Assembly: GCA_029565415.1 (NCBI GenBank) | Contig: JAKQOH010000120.1 | Location: 1-23,904, forward strand | Reading direction: 5' to 3' | DNA length: 23,904 bases | DNA from: Candidatus Rifleibacteriota bacterium | GTDB taxonomy: Bacteria; Riflebacteria; Ozemobacteria; Ozemobacterales; Ozemobacteraceae | Shown here: one piece after another, positions 9,801-14,100 of the stretch | Layout: every line of letters starts with the position of its first letter | How positions within the stretch are numbered: position 1 is the first letter of the stretch | Translations under genes and position numbers: made by a program | The notes under the pieces: model-generated | Told to the model about the DNA's origin: nothing | What the model saw: the letters and a program-made list of their open reading frames with translations, nothing else | The model's database searches: none

Positions 9801-9838
9801 TTCACCTTCTCCCTGCGGCACTCCGCCAGGAAAGTTGA
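3872..9838 (+). CDS. double-receptor class III nucleotide cyclase (two HAMP-cyclase halves fused)
   Basis: A 1988-residue membrane protein predicted to make cAMP (or cGMP) from ATP (GTP). It is two copies of one plan. Half 1 is TM1 (about 1-19), extracytoplasmic domain, TM2 (317-345), TM3 (350-378), second extracytoplasmic domain, TM4 (680-700), HAMP (about 700-752) and cyclase homology domain CHD1 (783-965). Half 2 is TM5 (1009-1031), ectodomain, TM6 (1335-1357), TM7 (1362-1390), ectodomain, TM8 (1707-1727), HAMP (1728-1780) and CHD2 (1800-1985). CHD1 has metal ligands D792 (TSDIRGF) and D836 plus K832 (DKFIGD). At the transition-state positions it has S914 and D918 instead of Asn and Arg. 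CHD2 has K1852, T1918 (DHTVIGD), N1925 and R1929 intact, but G1812 and E1856 replace the metal Asp. One composite site between the domains is the simplest reading. A Pro-rich linker (about 970-1008) joins the halves. The TTG start is uncertain; a rare upstream start is possible. Family assignment is certain, while nucleotide specificity and ligands are unknown. Confidence 0.93.
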   Translation: MLLFVFLLALPFAAINAGASFLTSRREAWNDRELVGDVRLQLEALANSAPFEPLFERAAARLQTRMTGQDPDGETPSARALRFEQDLAAHLGRHGPTYDLWLFEDEAVETGDRVPRVLLASASRSIPQRAAATAFACLAHFALRPTLSESAVSRGRKLVISLFGPGQNARHLAVVQRGVMTQVIHDRVPSYLIWNGTVLPDGRRRGFFLLFRNTASLRETGMRAALRAHQRRGGFPAGFVRILRTDVPDLLHHDLSRSPAFRSWRTGLRPHAQYSRWELNGTPWDLSLADGRLFTRNLPGGTHLAVLMMPTPGSARSLPIPLFLLNVIVFGGGLLVLTRGLLLGSWPNLPLGVKFSSLFGISALLPVSLLLIGSLAFISESGNAARNAVSTRIRSVLERIDSAKERLSGTFQAAFLRMIQDPRLREALARDGIQASSLPDQIRAYFRDGRHEDQLVFVALIDIQGRMRFVPGKGYTTHDLEGAMRFCRTGLLQALRKRHRAQAGPDSLGPDPLSEEDRAFVTGYEGATGNELAIEMEQARTLPFDYPIRRSTANLLFDYLAIDGIDTCAVIIGWNADDLARRILLNGLAEIREQLPNGIPTAFRIAHGRLAPLVPPSRHDPPELVAGIRRIAMRAEQRNGPVVETTSESAFVALPSRAFKGVILAATEALDGIRAQERRRMILAGGLAGLCMLIVLLAGRLSAKRMLSPILRLREALERVQRGDLAMRLAEDRPDELGRLAAAFGSMVAGLRERRQLASLVSDQAIATLESAEDPGMAMTAGTVEGAVLTSDIRGFTPLCESRPPAEVVALLNRHFAVMAPLITAAGGRIDKFIGDAIQAVFVESPGAEPAAARAVSAGIAMLHALEGINRERETAGLLPYRAGVGIAGGRLLTGAIGHPSTRLDFALLGPAISRAADLEALTKLVPDHPIAIDASLAPRLGRFADLIVPLPGHENNIYSIIISENRTTPSREPPGPVDRPALPDPAGDAQGPASSLPSDRSKPGFSSIGAFLMGLAGLALPVIALLGAMDGRVNGSLDRAIRETRERQEITLAKLRVTSPIIHLLEDRLEVLSNRIAAVFQNSDPQTGAAERQAACREALSELSRLSFPPARAGVLYRSPLLPPASWPLELVTGTDASTTADVVRNLLAHTTCSFAGQARQGLRDPTPDLPGLLGRSIAVSNLENNATNRVIPIVRDTANGWFYWRPLLIPPQIPPDSLATSAVGLSPGPEASLPVQGMLLLSIPRRLGDEESPALLLELLRSPGQEIAIGTASPGSLLSTKGFPRGLMDVAPGLHQVKGDRIVVSRSEVRIGGRWLPLSLATRIEPPPSAGAPLEAALVIAFLGLAAVWYQTVFRRRALATTLFGQLLAGFLAAAVLPFSAILAGTARFTAEDLETRTRVERLDLAQMVDELDRRHLLLYPFAWDRIARISHHPKLVRSVIRPRPPEARRKADPALEAILSSLKQASKKGAAPYFTNRIILSTPDGWRYEQGTSPNAAHQADMFTFYLTTIAQLMFDSVGDAPGRTTPDETLGDAVKREMAVEGGFSIFRSVFSPEVSYDMLYSPVSNVLLPGGNGVVTISNHLLPDIIRPRGFISWVWNASWAEKTALNRIIHGKPSRFALFGCQAQHAASMIRADLGGSLPAIAGVARWTQAGNMPMSVRLGTGSGGLLVEARPGVFNPRLILAGAAAEAPLLAASRRIGQDLLLWLAAGILATLLLAWRSASGLVTPIRELEAGMREIAAGRYETRIGNCRNDEIGDLQRSFDRMARSLQERELIRSMMSNEARRSASDGSNAEPSRRSEAIIVMTGVPGFQSIADALSPEELFGRLTRQTARLCDLFITAGGDVDKVIGEKLLVVFQGRSAEETAARLVHALQQLAGSPDASDELPFPVAAGIACGPVISGVIGSGARKDHTVIGDTVNTAARLLGQADRVPGTPAILVSAAVRELLPVGTRCELLGNIAIKGKSAPLAVFHLLPAALRQES

Positions 9839-9863
9839 CAGACAGGGGAGAGACGGGTACATT
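9835..9863 (+). promoter_or_regulatory. sigma70-type promoter for the 72-residue gene
   Basis: TTGACA (9835-9840) overlaps the stop codon of the cyclase, followed by a 17 bp spacer and TACATT (9858-9863). The start point would be near 9870, with a leader of about 25 bases carrying GAGGGGG at 9880-9886 before the ATG at 9895. The perfect -35 box and spacing make this a good prediction. Confidence 0.6.
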
Positions 9864-9894
9864 TTTAGCAATACGATATTGAGGGGGCAACGTT

Positions 9895-10113
9895 ATGGAA
9901 CGCGTCTCATCGGCCACGACCTATTCACCCCAACGCCCCGCACGCGAGGAGCCGGCACCGGCGAAAAAAGCGGAGCGGCCATCCCCCGACCAGGTTCGTC
10001 AGGCCCAGCGGGAGCAGCAGCGTTCGGAGCCCCCCGCCCGGCCGACCTCGGTCCAGCAGAGCCGGAACGGCCTTCCGCCGCGGCTCGGGCAGCGTATCGA
10101 CATCCGGGCCTGA
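9895..10113 (+). CDS. small disordered Pro/Gln/Arg-rich protein
   Basis: A 72-residue hydrophilic protein rich in Pro, Arg, Gln, Ala and Glu with no Cys or Trp, no signal peptide and no membrane segment. It is expected to be disordered, apart from a possible short helix around SPDQVRQAQREQQRSE. It ends in GQRIDIRA. The ATG at 9895 follows a purine-rich ribosome site (gagggggcaacgtt), has its own promoter and is followed within 30 bases by a terminator. I do not recognise a family. Like the 65-residue gene at 2392 it is a free-standing small gene, and a regulatory or scaffolding role is only a guess. Confidence 0.65.
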   Translation: MERVSSATTYSPQRPAREEPAPAKKAERPSPDQVRQAQREQQRSEPPARPTSVQQSRNGLPPRLGQRIDIRA

Positions 10114-10140
10114 CACTCCGGAGTTCCGAGACGTCATCCG

Positions 10141-10167
10141 GCGCCTTCCCTTACGGGAGGCGCTTTT
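10141..10167 (+). terminator. rho-independent terminator
   Basis: GCGCCTTCCC (10141-10150), loop TTAC, GGGAGGCGC (10155-10163), then TTTT. The stem is GC-rich with a single bulged base. It lies between the 72-residue gene and the convergent HAD phosphatase gene, and could serve both. Confidence 0.8.
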
Positions 10168-10173
10168 CGCTTC

Positions 10174-10818
10174 TCAGAGCACCAGTTCGTCGAGCGAGCG
10201 GTAGACGGGCACGCCGCCGGTGGCCAGCCGCGCATGGGAGTTGTGGCCGGCGGCCACGAGCACGCAGTCGATGCCGATATGCCGGGCCGTCTCGAGGTCG
10301 TGGAGCGTGTCGCCGATCATCAGGGCCCTGGCCGGCTCGACACCGCACTCGGTCACGAGGCGCTTTCCCAGGTCGACTTTGCTGCGGGCATACTGGTCGG
10401 TCAAGCCGCGCACGTCGGCAAAGCAGGCCGAGAGGCCGAAATGCTCGATGATCCGCTTCAGATCCTTTTCATACAGGGCCGAGAGAATGTATTGTTTCTT
10501 CCCGCGCGCGGTGAGGTCGTCGAGCACCCGTTTCGCGGCGCCATGGAGCGGGCAGTCGAACATGGCGGATTCATACGCCCTGATATACTCCATGCCGACA
10601 TCCTCGAACCGTTCCCGGGAAAAATCGAAGCCGGCACTGCGGTAGAAGTTGATCACCGGGAATTCGAATATTTCCAGATACTTTTCGGCCGACAACACCG
10701 GCAGGCCGCGCGCGGCGAGGCTGCGGTTGAGGATCTCGACGCACACCTTCATGTCGTCGATGAGGGTGCCGTTCCAATCCCAGATGAAGGCGTCGTAGCG
10801 TTGACTCAGGGGTTTCAT
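10174..10818 (-). CDS. HAD-family phosphatase (phosphoglycolate phosphatase-like)
   Basis: A 214-residue soluble hydrolase of the haloacid dehalogenase superfamily, expected to remove phosphate from a small molecule. Motif I is DWNGT, with nucleophile D14 and Asn where many members have a second Asp; this variant is common in one Gph-like branch. Motif II is ILSA (Ser), motif III is the Lys in SKVDLGK, and motif IV is MIGDTLHDLETA with the Mg-binding Asp pair. The region between I and II is helical, as expected for the alpha-helical C1 cap. The ATG at 10818 is chosen because AAGGAGG lies about eight bases upstream; an in-frame start at 10851 would place that ribosome site inside the gene. The substrate is not identifiable. 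The gene is divergent from the microcompartment operon, whose chemistry also involves sugar phosphates, but a link is not shown. Confidence 0.9.
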   Translation of the reverse strand: MKPLSQRYDAFIWDWNGTLIDDMKVCVEILNRSLAARGLPVLSAEKYLEIFEFPVINFYRSAGFDFSRERFEDVGMEYIRAYESAMFDCPLHGAAKRVLDDLTARGKKQYILSALYEKDLKRIIEHFGLSACFADVRGLTDQYARSKVDLGKRLVTECGVEPARALMIGDTLHDLETARHIGIDCVLVAAGHNSHARLATGGVPVYRSLDELVL

Positions 10819-10879
10819 GTGCGCCTCCTTGCGTAGCAAGCGTACCCCCATGATCGCTCACCCGACCGATTTTTTCAAC

Positions 10880-10929
10880 CGCCCTCCCGTCTGGTGACAG
10901 TTGCACGGGAGGGCGGGTTCTGGTAAAGT
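10880..10929 (+). promoter_or_regulatory. promoter with overlapping hairpin before the microcompartment operon
   Basis: TTGCAC (10901-10906), 17 bp spacer, TAAAGT (10924-10929): a moderate sigma70-type promoter reading toward the vertex-protein genes. The -35 box is overlapped by an 11 bp perfect inverted repeat, CGCCCTCCCGT (10880-10890) and ACGGGAGGGCG (10905-10915), with a 14-base spacer. There is no T-run on the appropriate side, so it is not an intrinsic terminator. A repressor or activator operator is the natural reading of a palindrome in this position, but this is inference. Confidence 0.45.
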
Positions 10930-10981
10930 GAGCGGGATAATCGGCCGTGGGCCGTCACTTCACAGCGAAACCGGAGTCGGC

Positions 10982-11248
10982 ATGTATCTTGGTCGCGTTC
11001 TTGGCCGCGTGGTCTGCACCCGCAAGGACCACATGATGAATGGGCTGAAGATGCTCATCGTCACGGCCATCGACGGGAACGGCACCCCGAAGGGCAAACC
11101 CTTCGTCGCGACCGACTCGATCGGCGCCGGCGCCGGGGAAACCGTGTTCCTGTGCGGCGGTGGCGAGGCGGCGCTCCCCTTTCCCGGCAAGCAGCGGCCC
11201 CCTTCCGATGCGACGATCATCGGGATCGTCGACTCGATCGAGCGCTGA
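10982..11248 (+). CDS. EutN/CcmL-family microcompartment vertex protein 1
   Basis: An 88-residue BMC-P (pentamer) shell protein that caps the vertices of bacterial microcompartments. It opens with the typical beta strand MYLGRVLGRVVCT, contains the family's G-K-P-F-V-A-x-D-S-I-G-A-G-x-G-E-x-V central strand-turn (the G-A-G turn lines the pentamer axis), and ends with the A-x-I-I-G-I-V-D strand. Length is normal for the family. The ribosome site is weak (ccggag). The stop is two bases from the next start, so it is almost certainly cotranscribed and coupled with the second vertex gene and the aldolase fusion. Confidence 0.93.
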   Translation: MYLGRVLGRVVCTRKDHMMNGLKMLIVTAIDGNGTPKGKPFVATDSIGAGAGETVFLCGGGEAALPFPGKQRPPSDATIIGIVDSIER

Positions 11249-11250
11249 TC

Positions 11251-11559
11251 ATGCAGATCGGCCGCGTCGTCAAAAAGGTCGTCTCGACCGTCAAGAACCG
11301 CGTGTTCGAGGCGCGGCCGCTGCTGCTCGTCCAGCCCGTCGACATGGCGCTGAAGCCGCACGGCTCCGAAGTTCTGTGCATTGATTTTATAGGCTCTGAT
11401 ATTGATGAGCTCGTCCTGATCATGAAGGAAGGCAGTTCCGTGCAACAGATGCTCGGCAACAAGGATGCCGCCGCCGACGCCGCGATCATCGGAGTCGTCG
11501 ATACGGTCCACCTTCATGACACCTGCGTATTCGACAAAACGACCGAAGCCACCCGCTGA
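11251..11559 (+). CDS. EutN/CcmL-family microcompartment vertex protein 2
   Basis: A 102-residue BMC-P paralogue. It shares the start MQIGRVVKKVVSTVK and the closing AAIIGVVDTV strand, but has a longer central part (DFIGSDIDELVLIMKEGSS) and a C-terminal tail of about 14 residues (HLHDTCVFDKTTEATR region) that the first protein lacks. In this copy the G-A-G turn at the pentamer axis is replaced by a G-S-D type sequence, so the two pentamers may differ at the pore or vertex tip. It starts two bases after the stop of the previous gene and ends 15 bases before the aldolase fusion. A short AT-rich stretch at 11380-11406 differs from the GC-rich codon use around it. Confidence 0.92.
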   Translation: MQIGRVVKKVVSTVKNRVFEARPLLLVQPVDMALKPHGSEVLCIDFIGSDIDELVLIMKEGSSVQQMLGNKDAAADAAIIGVVDTVHLHDTCVFDKTTEATR

Positions 11560-11574
11560 CCAGGAGACGTTGAA

Positions 11575-13080
11575 ATGGAACAGATCGTAGAACAGATCGC
11601 CCGCGAAGTCATGCTGAAGCTCAAGTCCCAGTCCTCGAACCGCGGCGGTTCCTACACCCCGCCCCAGCCGGGCGCCGCCCAGGGCCGTCCCACGGCTGCG
11701 GGCTGCATCGCGGTGCTGGTGACGGCGAACTTCAAGGTCGTCGACCAGGTGATGCAGCAGATCGGCTCGGTCGTTCCCCAGGGCGGCCGGCTGCTGGTTT
11801 CCGACTACATGGTCGAGAACGTCGGCGTCAAGAGCCTGGGCGGCTCGGTCCAGGTGCACACCTCGCGCACGATGAACTCCTGCGACGCCATCCGGGGCAT
11901 CAGCGAGCTGGTCATCCCCTCGCTCTCCCTCAACACGCTTTCCAAGGCGGCGAACCTGATCGCCGACAGCTACGCGACCCAGATCATCTCCTATGCGCTG
12001 TGCGAAGGCATTCCCGTCACCGTGACGGATGAATCCCTGCTCGACGCGTCGCGCTACTTCCCCTCCGGCATCGCCCGCAAGATCGACAGCTTCCGCCGCG
12101 ATCTCGAAGGGATGGGCGTCCGCTTCAACCGCGGCAACATCGTCGTGAAGCCCGAGCACAAGTGCGCCACCTGCACGGGAAGCGGCAGTTGCGGCTCCTG
12201 CTCGACCGGCACCGTCTCGTCCACTCCCGCCTTCTCGGCGATTCCCGGCAAGGCCGATGCGGCCCAGCCCGCCGGAAGCTGCCTGCGCGACAACTGCCCC
12301 CGCACCTACGGAAGCTGCGCCTCCAACTGCCCCTCTTCGGTGAAGCAGGTCATCGCCGCCGGCGCCGACCGGATCGAGAAGGGCCACGACGCGCTCGTTC
12401 CCCCGGCGGAGCTCGCGCGGTACATCGATCACACGCTGCTCAAACCCACCGCCACGACCGCCGAGATCACGAAGCTGTGCGAAGAGGCCCGCCAGTCGCG
12501 GTTTGCCTCGGTCTGTGTCAACCCCGCCTACGTCGCCCTGGCCGCAAAGCTGCTGTCCGGAAGCGGCGTCATGGTCTGCACCGTCGTCGGCTTCCCGCTC
12601 GGGGCCACCTCCTCGTTCACCAAGGCGATGGAAACCCGCGACGCGATCGCGAACGGCGCCGACGAGATCGACATGGTGATCAACGTCGGGGCCCTCAAAT
12701 CGAAGGATTTCGAGCTGGTCAAGAACGATATCGCCCGCGTCGTCGAGGCGGCCAACGGCCACACCGTGAAGGTCATCCTCGAGACGTCGCTGCTCACCGA
12801 CGAAGAGAAGGTGAAGGGGTGTGAGCTGTCGAAGGCGGCGGGCGCCGACTTCGTGAAAACCTCGACCGGCTTCAGCTCGGGCGGCGCCACGGCCGCCGAC
12901 ATTGCCCTGATGCGCAAAACCGTCGGCCCGAACATGGGCGTGAAAGCCAGCGGCGGTATCCGTGACACCCAGACCGCGCAGCAGATGGTCGCCGCCGGCG
13001 CCACCCGCATCGGCGCCAGCGCCTCCGTCGCCATCATCCGCGGCGACGCCCCCGCCGCCGCCGGCGCCAAGGGCTACTGA
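11575..13080 (+). CDS. deoC: flavoprotein / Cys-rich / deoxyribose-phosphate aldolase (DeoC) fusion
   Basis: A 501-residue three-part protein. Residues 1-18 ([18 protein letters not shown]) form an amphipathic helix like those that target enzymes into microcompartments. Residues about 43-190 resemble the flavoprotein (PPC-decarboxylase-like) domain seen in other microcompartment loci, with the recognisable P-S-L-S-x-N-T-L-x-K-A block and G-I-P-V-T strand. Residues 197-252 hold eight Cys in two groups, C197-x2-C200-x5-C206-x2-C209 and C236-x4-C241-x6-C248-x3-C252, suited to zinc or Fe-S binding. Residues about 275-495 are a complete DERA aldolase: Schiff-base K428 (DFVKTSTGF), proton-relay D366 and K457 (GVKASGGIR). 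It would split deoxyribose 5-phosphate into glyceraldehyde 3-phosphate and acetaldehyde, a known microcompartment chemistry. Usual DeoC is about 220-250 residues, so the N-terminal half is an addition. It sits 15 bases after the second vertex gene. Confidence 0.9.
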   Translation: MEQIVEQIAREVMLKLKSQSSNRGGSYTPPQPGAAQGRPTAAGCIAVLVTANFKVVDQVMQQIGSVVPQGGRLLVSDYMVENVGVKSLGGSVQVHTSRTMNSCDAIRGISELVIPSLSLNTLSKAANLIADSYATQIISYALCEGIPVTVTDESLLDASRYFPSGIARKIDSFRRDLEGMGVRFNRGNIVVKPEHKCATCTGSGSCGSCSTGTVSSTPAFSAIPGKADAAQPAGSCLRDNCPRTYGSCASNCPSSVKQVIAAGADRIEKGHDALVPPAELARYIDHTLLKPTATTAEITKLCEEARQSRFASVCVNPAYVALAAKLLSGSGVMVCTVVGFPLGATSSFTKAMETRDAIANGADEIDMVINVGALKSKDFELVKNDIARVVEAANGHTVKVILETSLLTDEEKVKGCELSKAAGADFVKTSTGFSSGGATAADIALMRKTVGPNMGVKASGGIRDTQTAQQMVAAGATRIGASASVAIIRGDAPAAAGAKGY

Positions 13081-13103
13081 CCACTCGATACCCCCGAAAC
13101 CAC

Positions 13104-13140
13104 GAACCGGGTTCCACTCAGGAACCCGGTTCTGTCGTTT
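13104..13140 (+). terminator. palindromic terminator-like element, copy 1
   Basis: A perfect 12 bp inverted repeat, GAACCGGGTTCC (13104-13115) and GGAACCCGGTTC (13121-13132), with loop ACTCA and tail TGTCGTTTC. It lies 24 bases after the deoC stop and is placed as a terminator, though the T-run is poor. The same arm sequence and tail occur again at 19669-19711 in the same orientation, which makes it a repeated element rather than a one-off hairpin. Confidence 0.75.
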
Positions 13141-13159
13141 CAGGGACGTTCGGTATGAA

Positions 13160-13615
13160 TCACGCTTCAGGCAGAAAAACCGCCGGGGAGACGTGAAACC
13201 TGGCGGCCAGGGCTTTTATCTGGCGGACGTTCAGTTCCCGCTTGCCCGAAAGGATTTCGGATACGACGCCCTGGCTTCCGAGAATCTCCATGTCTATCTG
13301 TTTCAGATCGTGAATTTCCATGAGGCCCTTCAGCATCTCCACCCCCGTCACCGGCTTCACGGGATGATGGGCATCATCGTATGCGCGGATGCGCATGTCG
13401 ATGATATCGAGAAGAGCGCAAAGCGGATGTTCGTCGCCGGCATCCCCTATTTCGGCGATGACTTCCTGCATGAAGGCCACAACCCGGTCATATTCATCAT
13501 CCGTATGGATCCGATCCAGGGCGAGAAGTTTCACCACATCGAGCCATTTGTCGAGAAGATGCTTCTGGCGACGGGATTGAGCAGGATTCCCATGGGCGAC
13601 GGTGGTTCCCTTCAT
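13160..13615 (-). CDS. higA: HigA-type antitoxin with HTH domain
   Basis: A 151-residue antitoxin that should bind and neutralise the adjacent HigB toxin and repress their shared promoter. The N-terminal half is helical and acidic (DDEYDRVVAFMQEVIAEIGD), like the toxin-binding part of long HigA proteins. The C-terminal part (about 95-150) is an XRE-like HTH: GVEMLKGLMEIHDLKQIDM, then GSQGVVSEILSGKRELNVR and a final helix. The start at 13615 is chosen because its ATG overlaps the toxin's TGA as ATGA, the usual coupling; the frame extends to an ATG at 13651 inside the toxin gene. Toxin-first order is the normal HigBA arrangement. Confidence 0.88.
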   Translation of the reverse strand: MKGTTVAHGNPAQSRRQKHLLDKWLDVVKLLALDRIHTDDEYDRVVAFMQEVIAEIGDAGDEHPLCALLDIIDMRIRAYDDAHHPVKPVTGVEMLKGLMEIHDLKQIDMEILGSQGVVSEILSGKRELNVRQIKALAARFHVSPAVFLPEA

Positions 13616-13926
13616 GCTGCGCCTCGCTTTGTTCCCGATGTTTTCTTCCATGTTCCCGCATCATAGACAGAATGCGTCAGAACATCGACAATGAAGAACT
13701 TCTGCCATCGAAATTCGGGCTTCACGATCAGCCTGAATTTATTCCCTCCGATATTGAAAACCAGCAATCCATGCACATCGTCGGTCGCTGGATATATCCG
13801 TCGAATCCCCATCAGATCATGGAATTCGGTTTTCGACACGATCTGATACCACGCATCCAACGGCGTTTTTGCCGCCGGGTGGCGACAGGAAAACTCATTC
13901 AACCTTCGACGGGTTATGACATGCAT
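13612..13926 (-). CDS. higB: HigB-type (RelE-fold) mRNA interferase toxin
   Basis: A 104-residue basic toxin of the HigB branch of the RelE/ParE superfamily, expected to cut mRNA on the ribosome. The family pattern is clear: an early basic helix (MHVITRRRLNEF), the W-x-x-x-V-x-x-x-x-F-x-x-L block, R-R-I-Y-P-A-T-D, the strand VFNIGGNKFRLIVK and the closing T-H-x-x-Y-D block (LTHSVYDAGTW). The ATG at 13926 is preferred to the GTG directly before it. The gene leads the operon behind a very good promoter (13942-13970) and overlaps the antitoxin by four bases. Confidence 0.92.
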   Translation of the reverse strand: MHVITRRRLNEFSCRHPAAKTPLDAWYQIVSKTEFHDLMGIRRIYPATDDVHGLLVFNIGGNKFRLIVKPEFRWQKFFIVDVLTHSVYDAGTWKKTSGTKRGAA

Positions 13927-13941
13927 CACTCATCCCATCCA

Positions 13942-13970
13942 AATATATCTCATAATGAGATATCTGTCAA
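13942..13970 (-). promoter_or_regulatory. higBA promoter with operator palindrome in the spacer
   Basis: Reading leftward: TTGACA (13970-13965), 17 bp spacer, TATATT (13947-13942), close to consensus. A perfect 9-1-9 palindrome, ATATCTCAT-A-ATGAGATAT (13945-13963), fills the spacer and runs into the -10 box. An autoregulating HigA dimer bound there would block RNA polymerase, as is known for HigBA systems. The start point would be about 10 bases before the toxin ATG, so the leader is very short. Confidence 0.8.
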
Positions 13971-14100
13971 CCACATCCCGTTCGGCCTCATTTATCGTCT
14001 TGATTCGTTTTGGGGCCCCGCACGAAGTGCCGTGAGAGGTTTCACGAACGTTCATGCCATATATTCATAGTAATTTATTATAGCCTGGTTGACGACACCA

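Noticed and set aside
10819..10851. Start of the HAD phosphatase at 10851
   Set aside because: The AAGGAGG ribosome site would then be inside the gene, and the HAD nucleophile motif would sit unusually far from the N-terminus.
11575..12420. N-terminal half of the DeoC fusion as EutQ or a cobalamin-related protein
   Set aside because: There is no cupin pattern and no cobalamin-binding D-x-H-x-x-G. The P-S-L-S-x-N-T-L block fits the flavoprotein family better.
10960..12762. A 600-codon minus-strand frame opposite the microcompartment operon
   Set aside because: It has low-complexity Gly/Asp/Arg/Val content and covers three clearly recognisable + strand genes.
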